Of a stretch of DNA of 11,795 nt, positions 1 through 7,700 are shown one piece after another. The DNA is from SPGG2 sp964194625 (GTDB lineage Bacteria > Pseudomonadota > Gammaproteobacteria > Acidiferrobacterales > SPGG2), in contig CAXMNC010000309.1 in the NCBI GenBank assembly GCA_964194625.1, positions 1 to 11,795 on the forward strand, written 5' to 3'. A program made the translations under genes and the position numbers. The notes beneath the pieces are model-generated. The model was not told the DNA's origin and did not search any database. It was given only the letters and a program-made list of their open reading frames with translations. Each line of letters begins with the position of its first letter. The stretch's first letter is position 1.

Positions 1-95
1 GCGCCGTGTGACCGTGCCAGGCGCACGGCCGCATCCACACGGGCCGCACAGGCCTTACTATTGTCCACGTGCACAAGCAGGTCTTTCAGCGCCAT
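1..95 (-). CDS. Universal stress protein (UspA family), N-terminal part, cut by window edge
   Basis: Reading the minus strand from ATG at 95-93 gives 31 codons that run off the left edge: MALKDLLVHVDNSK, then a helix with AARVDAAVRLARSHG. This is the usual opening of UspA-domain proteins: a beta strand 'KDLLVHVD', whose Asp lies where ATP-binding members contact adenine, then an amphipathic helix. UspA proteins are cytoplasmic, often ATP-binding, and help cells survive starvation, oxidative or anoxic stress. Only about a tenth to a fifth of a normal gene (about 140-280 codons) is visible, so single- or tandem-domain form and ATP binding cannot be judged. The start is supported by the family N-terminus and by a purine-rich GAGAG shortly upstream. 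An FNR-type operator and a -10-like element lie just upstream (126-167), suggesting induction under low oxygen. Confidence 0.8.
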   Translation of the reverse strand, partial: MALKDLLVHVDNSKACAARVDAAVRLARSHG

Positions 96-125
96 AGGGC
101 TCTCTATCAGTCAGCTTTTGCAAAC

Positions 126-167
126 GTGATAAGCAGATTCATCAGACGGTTCCTTGATCAAGATCAA
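126..167 (-). promoter_or_regulatory. FNR/Anr-type operator and probable class II promoter of the usp gene
   Basis: TTGATCAAGATCAA at 154-167 is a perfect match to the FNR/Anr consensus TTGAT-N4-ATCAA and is palindromic in both half sites. Its centre is at 160.5. On the minus strand a -10-like TATCAC (4 of 6 matches to TATAAT) lies at 131-126. This puts the start site near 119 and the operator near -41.5, the standard position for class II FNR activation. The first codon follows about 24 nt later. The sequence and spacing are seen directly; regulation by FNR or Anr is inferred from the known consensus and from known Anr control of usp genes in pseudomonads. Confidence 0.6.
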
Positions 168-435
168 AACAACGTGCTTCCTTTCTATTTTGCAAAGCGA
201 GTTGCCGGTGAACAAAGTGAAACAAATGCCGCACGGCCAAGATACTACCGTTTTCGACACCTATTGTGCTTGTTTAAAGTTCGAGTGGTTGTCGGTGATC
301 AGCAGTTACTTCGCTTTCTCTGTACTGCGGCGCGACTGCACAGAGTCCCTGGGGCTCGACGCCCAGAGCAGCGTTGAACTTGCTGGAGAGATTCTGAAAC
401 ACAACGAGTCCTGTAAGCTCTATTAAGGTGCAATG
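168..435. other. Intergenic stretch with no supported gene
   Basis: About 270 bp upstream of the usp promoter. Short open frames exist in both plus-strand frames (for example ending at 377 and 426), but they overlap each other, have no convincing ribosome binding site and resemble no protein I recognise. No RNA gene or strong terminator is visible. Confidence 0.5.
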
Positions 436-523
436 CGCGAACGTCCGCAAAGGGTCGTTTTCTGCCTGTCGTAACTCTATTATCTGACCGGCAGCTCCTA
501 GGCGAAAGCGGTCATTGGGACGC
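436..523. repeat. Dispersed palindromic repeat, copy A (long form)
   Basis: An 88-nt imperfect palindrome. It starts CGCGAACGTCCGC and ends GGCGAAAGCGGTCATT-GGGACGC, so the outer arms AACGTCCGC and GCGGTCATT are imperfect inverted repeats. An inner hairpin is formed by CTGCCTGTC (462-470) and GACCGGCAG (486-494), 8 of 9 paired. Related shorter copies lie at 552-592, 7971-8002, 10541-10567 and 11364-11395. All sit between genes or gene remnants. The design resembles REP- or MITE-like non-coding elements; no terminal coding gene is seen. Confidence 0.6.
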
Positions 524-551
524 TAGCTTAAAGTCTCACATCTATGATATT

Positions 552-592
552 CGCGAACGTCAGCTACGGGTCGAAAGCGGACACTGAGACGC
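552..592. repeat. Dispersed palindromic repeat, copy B (short form)
   Basis: Begins with the same ten bases as copy A (CGCGAACGTC, 552-561 against 436-445). It ends with GTCGAAAGCGGACACTGAGACGC, close to the right arm of copy A (501-523). The inner hairpin of copy A is absent, so this copy is an internally shortened version lying about 30 bp downstream of copy A. Its role is unknown. Confidence 0.55.
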
Positions 593-676
593 AGGGGACC
601 GCTGAGCTTTTTGGGAATTGTTTTGGGAGTAGTCTTTTCGGTGGAAACTTAATAATACGTAACTTGCTGAAAGAAT

Positions 677-721
677 TGGCGCGCCCGGAGAGATTCGAAC
701 TCCCGACCCCCTGGTTCGTAG
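677..721 (-). pseudogene. tRNA-Arg(ACG) 3'-half fragment (possible integration scar)
   Basis: On the minus strand, 721-677 reads CTACGAA (anticodon loop with ACG), the anticodon-stem 3' strand CCAGG, a variable loop, a full T arm with GTTCGAATC, the acceptor 3' strand, and ends GCGCGCCA with an encoded CCA. This matches the 3' half of typical gammaproteobacterial tRNA-Arg(ACG). On the 5' side the sequence should continue with the partner strand of the anticodon stem, but it breaks off right after the anticodon loop and becomes unrelated. The D arm and 5' acceptor strand are missing, so it cannot make a tRNA. Such 3' remnants are the usual mark left by elements integrating into tRNA genes. No integrase or second att copy is visible in the window. 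Confidence 0.8.
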
Positions 722-1162
722 TCGCGTCCGGTAAATTCAAACTTTAACTGAAACAGCCATTTGCGACGCTTGCCTTATTTACAAACTCAACGTAAGTCGT
801 CGATCCATTTATCTCTGAGCGAATAGGTGCTTTAATGTTGCGAGGCTGCTCGCGTAAGATCGCCAGCGCGAGAGAACACATACAGATGGGACGTGCTGGA
901 CGTGGCACCGGAGAAACTGGGCAACATTCGCATGGGGAGACAGCCTAAATGACGAACGAAGTTTGCGCCCAGGACCTCAAAATGTTCCTGATCGATCGGG
1001 GCGTGAACACCTCCTCCCCTTGTGTAGCCAAATAGCAACTACACACACGACGCAAAGGGGCAGCCATTCCGGTGCATGAACCTTGTTGGCTAGGAAGACG
1101 AGATACTTCGTAGCTGAAACTTCCTCATAAATCATGACACTTATCTCAAGGAGGTGTCTTCA
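722..1162. other. Non-coding or decayed stretch upstream of the formimidoyltransferase gene
   Basis: About 440 bp between the tRNA scar and the formimidoyltransferase start with no supported complete gene. A short plus-strand frame at about 850-950 (contains DVLDVAPEKLG) and an antisense frame at 832-1038 both look faintly protein-like, but I recognise neither. The segment 1104-1142 resembles the 3' part of the cyclodeaminase gene at 3077-3115. The strong ribosome binding site AAGGAGG lies at 1148-1154. Confidence 0.4.
1104..1142 (+). repeat. Partial duplication of the cyclodeaminase gene tail
   Basis: Ungapped comparison with 3077-3115 (inside the cyclodeaminase gene) gives 32 identical bases out of 39, including a 14-base exact run CTGAAACTTCCTCA (1114-1127 and 3087-3100) and GACACTT. 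In the matching frame this copy reads YFVAETSS-stop-IMTL, against DFISETSSEISTL in the intact gene, so the likeness holds at the protein level but the copy has a stop codon. It may be the leftover of a second cyclodeaminase copy. Confidence 0.45.
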
Positions 1163-2104
1163 ATGTCGAGTTACATCCTTTCAGACCCCAATTTCAGTGA
1201 TGGCACTCGCTCAGAGGTCATAGACAAAATTATTGACCAGTTACGGGGACGCGACGGCGTCAAGCTCATTGGGTACGAGCCAGATTCTGATTTCAATCGT
1301 CTGCCTGCTGAGGTGCTAGGTCGCCCCGAGGCGATGAAAGAGGCATTGCTCGACGCGGCCGGCAAGGCTTACGAACTTATCGATATGGAGAAGCAGCACG
1401 GTCGCCACCCGCGTATCGGGGCCGTGGACACTATTGAGATTTACCCATGCAAGGGCATTACCATTGAAGAATGCAAGGAGTTCGCCGAGGACCTTGGCCA
1501 GGAGTTGTATAAGCGGTACGACGTGCCCATCTATTTTACCGGTAAGAACGCACGCCGCCGGGAGAATGAAGGCCTGACCTTCATCCGCAAAGGCAACTAC
1601 GAGGGGCTCAAAGAGGCCGTCCTCGTAGATCCGGAGCGGGCTCCCGACATTGGGCCTGCGAAGTTGCATCCAACGGCGGGGGCCACAATTGTCGGCGCCT
1701 TGGAGGAACACGACGCGTATTTCAACGTGGTGCTGGACACGACGGATTTAGCAATCGCGAAAAAGCTAGCCAGCTATGTGCGCGGCAAGCACGGAGGCTT
1801 CACCAACATCCAGGGCGTGATCGGCTTACCTCAGACGCACCGTCGAACGGGCGAGGCTTGCGTGGTGGTGTCCTGCGAGATAACCAACCCTCTTAAGACA
1901 CCCCTCCACCGCGTCTACAACCTGCTAAAAGCTGAGGCCGCTCGGTATGGAGTTAATGTTCTAGCAGGGCAAATCTGCGGCACCATCGGGGCGGAGGTGC
2001 TTGTCCAGACCGCCGAGTGGTATCTGCAACTTGAGGCGATTAACGGGCCTTGGGATTACAAAAGCCAAATCCTCGAGAATCACCTCCTCGAGCTCGACTC
2101 TTAA
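1163..2104 (+). CDS. ftcD: Glutamate formimidoyltransferase (formiminotransferase domain protein)
   Basis: This 313-residue cytoplasmic enzyme moves the formimino group from N-formimino-L-glutamate to tetrahydrofolate, giving glutamate and 5-formimino-THF, usually in histidine breakdown or C1-folate salvage. The chosen ATG at 1163 is 8 nt after a perfect AAGGAGG; a GTG at 1154 lies inside that site. With this start the HPRIGAVD motif places its His at residue 82, the same number as catalytic His82 of mammalian FTCD. N-terminal subdomain: SDPNFSDG (7-14), DSDFNR, HPRIGAVD. C-terminal subdomain: KLHPTAGATIVGA, FNVVLDT, GGFTNIQGVIGL. Mammalian FTCD fuses this domain to a cyclodeaminase; here the protein ends after the transferase domain and the cyclodeaminase is a separate gene at 2552. 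The usual DHNR motif is DFNR here. The symbol refers to the transferase domain only. Confidence 0.9.
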   Translation: MSSYILSDPNFSDGTRSEVIDKIIDQLRGRDGVKLIGYEPDSDFNRLPAEVLGRPEAMKEALLDAAGKAYELIDMEKQHGRHPRIGAVDTIEIYPCKGITIEECKEFAEDLGQELYKRYDVPIYFTGKNARRRENEGLTFIRKGNYEGLKEAVLVDPERAPDIGPAKLHPTAGATIVGALEEHDAYFNVVLDTTDLAIAKKLASYVRGKHGGFTNIQGVIGLPQTHRRTGEACVVVSCEITNPLKTPLHRVYNLLKAEAARYGVNVLAGQICGTIGAEVLVQTAEWYLQLEAINGPWDYKSQILENHLLELDS

Positions 2105-2377
2105 CCCATTCCCGAGTCCTTAGTCTTTGCCCAAAACTGTGACCGCGGTGACGGTGAAAGGGTGGGAATTCGGGCTTGCTGAGGAAACCAAAATGGGTAT
2201 GGATGCCGTTGAATAGCACCAACATTCTATCGCCTAAAAAAAACGGAAAACGGCAGCAAATCGATTCGTTGAGAATTATTCCTACTTGAAAATATGGCAA
2301 CCTTGAAGCAAGAATAAAAATGACAATTGAGGTAAAGCGGGCGTCTTCAAGAACCGACGGTCGTGTGGAGACTTGTA
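2105..2377. other. Intergenic stretch, no gene seen
   Basis: The sequence between the formimidoyltransferase stop and the aminotransferase scrap contains no frame with a credible start and protein-like content. It becomes AT-rich from about 2230. No clear rho-independent terminator follows the gene. Confidence 0.5.
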
Positions 2378-2515
2378 TGGTGCGTGCCGCCAACTGGGTG
2401 GCGTGATTGCAACCGGTAGTGATCGCGACCTCGGCGGGCGTGATGGCGGCGCCATATTCTCGCCACAGGGACGAGGCCAGCCCCTCCAGCTTCCGATACC
2501 AGTTCATCCGGGGAA
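2378..2515 (-). pseudogene. Class I/II aminotransferase fragment (antisense scrap)
   Basis: On the minus strand from about 2515 down to about 2378 the frame reads FDIPRMNWYRKLEGL, then WREYGAAITPAEVAITTGCNHA, then QLAARTI. This closely resembles the region of PLP-dependent class I/II aminotransferases just before the cofactor site: a 'GLxxLR..LA..YGA.I.PE.V.IT.GCNQA' pattern with GCN and an alanine. Only about 45 codons survive. A stop lies just upstream, and downstream the frame continues into unrelated sequence. It has no catalytic lysine region and cannot be functional. It lies between two folate genes that often neighbour each other, which suggests an insertion or rearrangement here. Confidence 0.5.
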
Positions 2516-2551
2516 TGTCGAACTATTGAGATCAAATAGCGAGGACTATCA

Positions 2552-3178
2552 ATGCTTGTAAAATTATCAGTTGAAGAATTTAGTCGAGTACTAGGATCAA
2601 ATTCCCCTGCACCCGGTGGTGGAAGTGTGGCAGCGCTCTCTGGAGCCTTAGGGGCAGACCTGGTCTCAATGGTCTGTAACCTGAGTATAGGCAAGAAAGG
2701 TTATGAGTCCTTCCATATCGAACTTGCCGAGGCTCTCAAAAAAGCTCAGACCCTTTCAAAAAGTCTTCTTAAAAGGGTAGATCTTGATACAGAAGCTTTC
2801 AATGGTGTAATGGCTGCCTTCAAAATGGCAAAAGAGACCGAGGAAGATAAGAAATCAAGAAAAGAGGCAATACAGAAAGGCTTCAAGGAATCAGTTCAGT
2901 CACCTCTCGGAATAGCGCGCGAATGCCTTGACGTTTTGAGACTGGCAGGCAAGCTTCTTGGCAAATCTAATTCCAACGCTCTCAGCGACCTTGGTGTCGC
3001 GTCACAACAGGCATATGCCGGACTTGAGGGAGCAGCAATGAATGTAAAGATAAATATTCCTTCTATCAAGGATGAGGACTTCATATCTGAAACTTCCTCA
3101 GAAATTTCGACACTTCTCGAAGAAGGAAGTAGAGTCAAGAACGATATCTATAAGTATGTATCTGAAAATATCGGTTAA
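2552..3178 (+). CDS. Cyclodeaminase/cyclohydrolase family protein (formimino-THF cyclodeaminase or methenyl-THF cyclohydrolase)
   Basis: A 208-residue all-helical folate enzyme of the FTCD C-terminal domain / FchA family. It would convert 5-formimino-THF to 5,10-methenyl-THF with release of ammonia; related FchA proteins instead hydrolyse methenyl-THF to 10-formyl-THF. Visible motifs are PAPGGGSVAAL (19-29), DTEAFNGVMAAFK (79-91) and SNALSDLGVA (141-150), the folate-binding signature of the family. ATG at 2552 follows GAGGA with suitable spacing. Length is normal for the stand-alone form. The gene is clearly richer in A+T than the transferase gene upstream, with many AAA, ATA and AGA codons, so the pair may come from different donors although their products act in sequence. 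About 450 bp with an antisense scrap separates them, so an ordinary operon is doubtful. Confidence 0.87.
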   Translation: MLVKLSVEEFSRVLGSNSPAPGGGSVAALSGALGADLVSMVCNLSIGKKGYESFHIELAEALKKAQTLSKSLLKRVDLDTEAFNGVMAAFKMAKETEEDKKSRKEAIQKGFKESVQSPLGIARECLDVLRLAGKLLGKSNSNALSDLGVASQQAYAGLEGAAMNVKINIPSIKDEDFISETSSEISTLLEEGSRVKNDIYKYVSENIG

Positions 3179-3217
3179 AAGAACGGGCACTCTTCGCTCG
3201 AGATCTTACCGCGTGTA

Positions 3218-3535
3218 TCACATGCACTCTAAAGTTTCGATAAAGGACCCGTACCAACCAAGGAAAGTGTCTGTTTTGATGCCGTGCATTGTTAGCCCGA
3301 ACATCTTCTCGTTTTCCCCGTAGACAATCATGTAACCGTCCCTAGTTTCTGAGTCCTCTTCAAGGACCAGCCATAGTGTGATCTTCCGACTTGGATTGAA
3401 GCTGTCTTCATGCTCTTGTTTTACCCAGTGACACTCTGACGTAACTACCTTAATATGGCGATCAGAACGCCAGGTTAATCGGACGACAACCCTAGATGCA
3501 AGGGGGAATCGATTTGCGAGTCGGTAGTAGTACGC
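3218..3535 (-). pseudogene. Antisense coding remnant of an unrecognised protein
   Basis: The minus strand is open from 3535 down to a TGA at 3220-3218 (105 codons) and reads like real protein: RLTWRSDRHIKVVTSECHW, then SFNPSRKITLWLVLEEDSE, TRDGYMIVYGENEKMFGLTM, TDTFLGWYGSFIETLECM-stop. There is no ATG, GTG or TTG in frame before the internal methionines, and the 5' end runs into the start of the membrane fusion protein gene. I take it as the C-terminal part of a gene whose front was lost when the efflux operon was joined. I do not recognise the family. The regular polar/hydrophobic alternation suggests a beta-rich small domain. Confidence 0.45.
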
Positions 3536-4758
3536 TCATGTTGTTTGCACTAGTGGGCTGCGAGGAGACGAACAAATACGTTGCGCCACTACCACCCAAG
3601 GTGACGGTCGCCCGGCCGCTCGTTCAGGAAGTTACAGACTACATCGATTTCACCGGAACCACGGCCACATCTAACCGAGCTGAGGCGCGCGCCAGAGTGT
3701 CTGGCGTCCTCCGAAGTATGCACTTCACCCCGGGCACCGACGTGAAGGCCGGCAAATTGTTGTTCGTCATTAATCCGGAGGAGTATCAGGCCAATCTGCA
3801 GGCGGCGCGGGCCGAGCTGGCCGGTGCCCAGGCAACGTTCGAGCGGGCGGACATTGAAGCCGTTCGGGCAAAGCGGCTGTATGCGCAACAAGCGGGCACC
3901 GACAAGGAGCTCGTGAAATGGCGTGTCGAGCGGGACCTCGCCCGCGCCGCCATCCAAAACGCCCAGGCCAGTATCGCTCGCGCAAAGTTAGACCTCAGCT
4001 ACACGCAGGTGAAAGCACCCATCAGCGGCCGTGTCGGTAGGAACAGGGTCGACATTGGAAATCTCGTCGGGCAGGGAGAGGCGAGCGTGCTAACGGAGAT
4101 CACGAGCTTCGACCCCATGTACGTCTACTTCAGTCTTAATGAGCGGGATCTTCTACGCCTCAGGGCCCTGTATCGGGAGCGAGTCAAGGAAAAAGACGTC
4201 GACCCGACCAAAGATTCCGACGTCAAGGCGGAAATACGACTGCATCTCGGCCTCGCGGACGAAGAGGGCTATCCGCATGAGGGTGTGCTCGATTTTGCCG
4301 AATCCGGTGTCGACTCGGACACGGGCACGTTACAACTGCGTGGTGTTTTCGCTAACAAGGAAGTGCCGCCTGCACTCCTTCCAGGTCTGTTCGCGCGGGT
4401 GCGGTTGCCCATCGCCAAACGCCCGAACATGTCCCTCGTCACGGAACACGCAATCGGCGCCGATCAAAGTGGGCGCTACTTACTGGTCGTCAACAAGGAG
4501 AACATGGTCGAGAAGCGCAATATTAAACTCGGTCAGCTCGTCGATGGGTTGCGCGTCATCGAGGAGGGTGCGCGAAGCGACGACTGGATCGTAGTGAACG
4601 GCATTCAGCGGTCGCGGCCCGGCGGCAAAGTCGATCCCGAGAGGACCGACATGGCCTCCCTGACCGCGTCCGCGAGGAAGTCCGCGGCGGAGGCCGCGAA
4701 GGCGCAGAGTCTTTCCGTTAATCCCGATAGCTCGGAAACAAACAAGAAACAGCAATAA
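3514..4758 (+). CDS. RND efflux periplasmic adaptor (membrane fusion lipoprotein, AcrA/MexA type)
   Basis: Bridges an inner-membrane RND pump to an outer-membrane channel. I prefer the TTG at 3514, 7 nt after AGGGGG, over the ATG at 3496, because it gives a short lipoprotein signal: RVGSSTLMLFALVGC, with lipobox LVGC and the acylated Cys at codon 22 counted from 3496. With numbering from 3496 the order is: first lipoyl half-motif about 62-97 (VSGVL, FTPGTDVKAGKLLFVI), alpha-helical hairpin about 97-168 (alanine- and arginine-rich), second lipoyl half about 169-205 (YTQVKAPISGRVGRN), beta-barrel about 206-290, membrane-proximal domain about 295-380. The tail is polar and low-complexity (KSAAEAAKAQ). 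Length is normal for the family. The stop is 18 nt before the pump gene, so the two are surely co-transcribed. Confidence 0.92.
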   Translation: MRVGSSTLMLFALVGCEETNKYVAPLPPKVTVARPLVQEVTDYIDFTGTTATSNRAEARARVSGVLRSMHFTPGTDVKAGKLLFVINPEEYQANLQAARAELAGAQATFERADIEAVRAKRLYAQQAGTDKELVKWRVERDLARAAIQNAQASIARAKLDLSYTQVKAPISGRVGRNRVDIGNLVGQGEASVLTEITSFDPMYVYFSLNERDLLRLRALYRERVKEKDVDPTKDSDVKAEIRLHLGLADEEGYPHEGVLDFAESGVDSDTGTLQLRGVFANKEVPPALLPGLFARVRLPIAKRPNMSLVTEHAIGADQSGRYLLVVNKENMVEKRNIKLGQLVDGLRVIEEGARSDDWIVVNGIQRSRPGGKVDPERTDMASLTASARKSAAEAAKAQSLSVNPDSSETNKKQQ

Positions 4759-4776
4759 GCTCAACTCAGGGTTGCC

Positions 4777-7700
4777 ATGTTCTCACGCTTCTTCATCGAA
4801 CGCCCGATCTTCGCGAGCGTCATCTCGATCGCCATCGTCATCGCCGGTGGCGTTACCCTCGGGACCCTGCCGGTCTCCCAGTACCCCGAGATCACACCGC
4901 CAACCGTCGAGGTATCGGCCACCTATCCGGGTGCCAACGCGCAGGTGGTGTCGGAAACGGTGGCCGCCCCGATCGAACAGCAAGTGAACGGTGTCGAGGA
5001 CATGATCTATATGTCCTCGACGAGCGCGAGCGACGGCTCCTACAAGCTCACCGTGACCTTCGAGGTGGGAACGAACCTCGATATGGCGCAGGTGCTGGTG
5101 CAAAATCGCGTGAAGCTCGCGGAGCCGAATCTGCCCGAGGAGGTCAAGCGCCAGGGTGTCAACACTAAGAAGAAATCGACGAACATCATCCTGTTCATCT
5201 CGCTCTTCTCGCCCGAGGGCCGCTACGACGAGCTCTTCCTGAGCAACTACGCGACCCTTCGCATCCGTGATGTGCTGAGCCGTATACCCGGGGTGGGTGA
5301 GGTCGCGGTGTTCCCGCAAAGCGACTACAGCATGCGTATCTGGCTGGATCCGCGCCAGCTCAAGTCACGCCGATTGACGACGCAAGATATTTTGAACGCG
5401 GTCAGGGAGCAGAATGTCCAAGTCGCCGCAGGACAGATAGGACAGCCGCCAGCACCACGAGGACAGAGCTTTCAATATCCGGTCAACGTACTCGGGCGAC
5501 TAAGTGAAATCGAGCAGTTCGAGCAGATCATTATCAAGACGGGGGAAGGCGGCGCGCTCACCCGGCTCAAGGACGTCGCCCGGGTCGAGCTCGGTAGCAA
5601 AGGTTACGAGATCACATCCCGCTTGAACGGCGCCCCCTCGGCCAGCATTGGCGTGTACCAACTGCCCGGTGCCAACGCGTTGGATGTGGCCAGTCGGACG
5701 CGAGCAGCCATGCAGGAACTGAGTTCCTTGTTCCCCGAAGGCGTTACTTACAGCGTACCGTATGATACCACCGTGTTCGTCGACCAATCGATCAAGGAAG
5801 TCTACGTCACGCTGTTCCAAGCCGCGACCTTGGTTTTCCTTGTGTTGTTCGTTTTTCTTCAAGATTGGCGCGCCACTCTCGTACCGGCCGTGGCCATTCC
5901 GGTATCGCTAATCGGGACCTTCGCGGTCATGGGGGTACTCGGTTTCTCGTTGAACATGCTCACGCTGTTCGGGCTGATCCTCGCTATTGGCGTGGTTGTC
6001 GACGATGCGATCGTTGTGGTCGAGGCCACGGTGTCTCATATGGATCGAGGCTTACGCGCCAAGGAAGCGGCGATCAAAGCGATGAGCGAAGTGTCGGGTC
6101 CGGTCGTGGCGACGACACTCGTACTGCTCGCGGTCTTCGTCCCTGCTGCCTTCCTCCCGGGCATTACAGGCGAGATGTATCGTCAGTTCGCGCTCACCAT
6201 CGCCGTAGCGACCGTGTTCAGCTCGATCAACGCTTTAACCATGAGTCCCGCCCTTTGCGCTCTGCTACTACGACCGCCAAAGGAACGAAAGAACGCCTTC
6301 TTCCGCGGGTTCGATCTTGTTTTCAGAAAAACAGAGCGTGGCTATGTGGGCGTAGCCAAGACGTTGGTACGTCGGAGTGCAATCATGATGCTGCTCTTTG
6401 TTGGTGTTAGCGGATTAACCGGCTGGCAGTTTGTCCAAATTCCGACCGGTTTCTTGCCCATCGAAGACCAGGGCTATTTGTTGGCCGCCGTGCAGCTGCC
6501 CGACTCGGCCTCGCTGGAACGAACGCAGGGAGTGCTCGACACGATCGACGGTATTTTGAAAGAGGCGCCTGGCGTACGGGACTGGGTCTCACTCGGTGGT
6601 TACTCACTAATAGACGGCACAAGCGCCTCCAATGCGGCCACCGTGTTCATCGTAATGCAGGCGTGGGACGAGCGGACCGATCCAAGCCTGAAACAAGAAG
6701 CAATCCTCGCGCGCCTGCAAGGGAGCTTTCGCGGCATCCAGGAGGCGATCGTCTTCGCGTTTCCGCCACCCGGCATCCCCGGCCTCGGCGTGGCGGGCGG
6801 CTTTCAGATGCAGCTCCAAGACATTGGTGGGGCCGGACTGCAGACGCTCAGTCAGGTGGCTCGCGAGCTGATCATCGATGGCAATGCGCAGTCGGGGTTG
6901 ACCAATCTGAACACCACCTTCCGCCCACAGGTGCCACAGCTCTTCGTTGAAGTCGACCGCGAAAAAGCCAAGAAGCTGAACGTCTCCTTGAACGAGGTCT
7001 TCGGCACGCTCCAGGCCTATCTCGGCTCCGCTTACGTAAACGACTTCAACAAATTCGGGCGAACCTGGCAGGTCAAGGTTCAGGCGGATCACCAGTTCCG
7101 GATCGAAGCGGAGGACATCCGCCGTCTCGACGTACGTGATGTCGCCGGAAGGATGGTGCCAGTAGGTACACTCGTGAGCGTCGAACGTAGCCTTGGTCCG
7201 CAAACGATTCTTCGTTACAACCTATTCCCTTCCGCCTCCATTACCGGCTCTCCGGCTCCCGGGTTTAGCTCTGGGCAGGCGCTCAAGCTAATGGAGCAGA
7301 TGGCCGATTCGAAGTTGCCGGCGTCGATGGGTTACGAGTGGACGGGGATGTCCTATCAGGAGAAGAAGGTCGGCTCGGAAGCGATCATCGTCTTCGCATT
7401 GGCAATCACCCTCGTGTTCCTGGTGCTCGCGGCCCAGTACGAAAGCTGGACGAGCCCGGTCGCGGTGATTCTCGTCGTGCCGTTGGCGGTGCTCGGCACC
7501 ATCGTCGCCCTGATGATGCGGGAATTCGACAACAACGTGTACACGCAGATCGGCATCGTGCTGCTCATCGGACTTGCAAGCAAAAACGCGATTCTGATCG
7601 TCGAGTTCGCGGCGGAGCAACGGGCCCAGGGCAAGGGTCTCCTAGAGTCGGCCACGACCGCAGCCCAGCTACGTTTCCGCCCCATCTTGATGACGGCGAT

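Noticed and set aside
544..747. Plus-strand open frame ending ARPERFELPTPWFV
   Set aside because: This peptide is the well-known false translation of the opposite strand of a tRNA 3' half; the real feature is the tRNA-Arg fragment on the minus strand.
832..1038. Minus-strand frame with VHAPIDQEHFEVLGANF
   Set aside because: Some stretches look protein-like, but there is no recognisable family and an overlapping plus-strand frame looks equally plausible. Not enough to call a gene.
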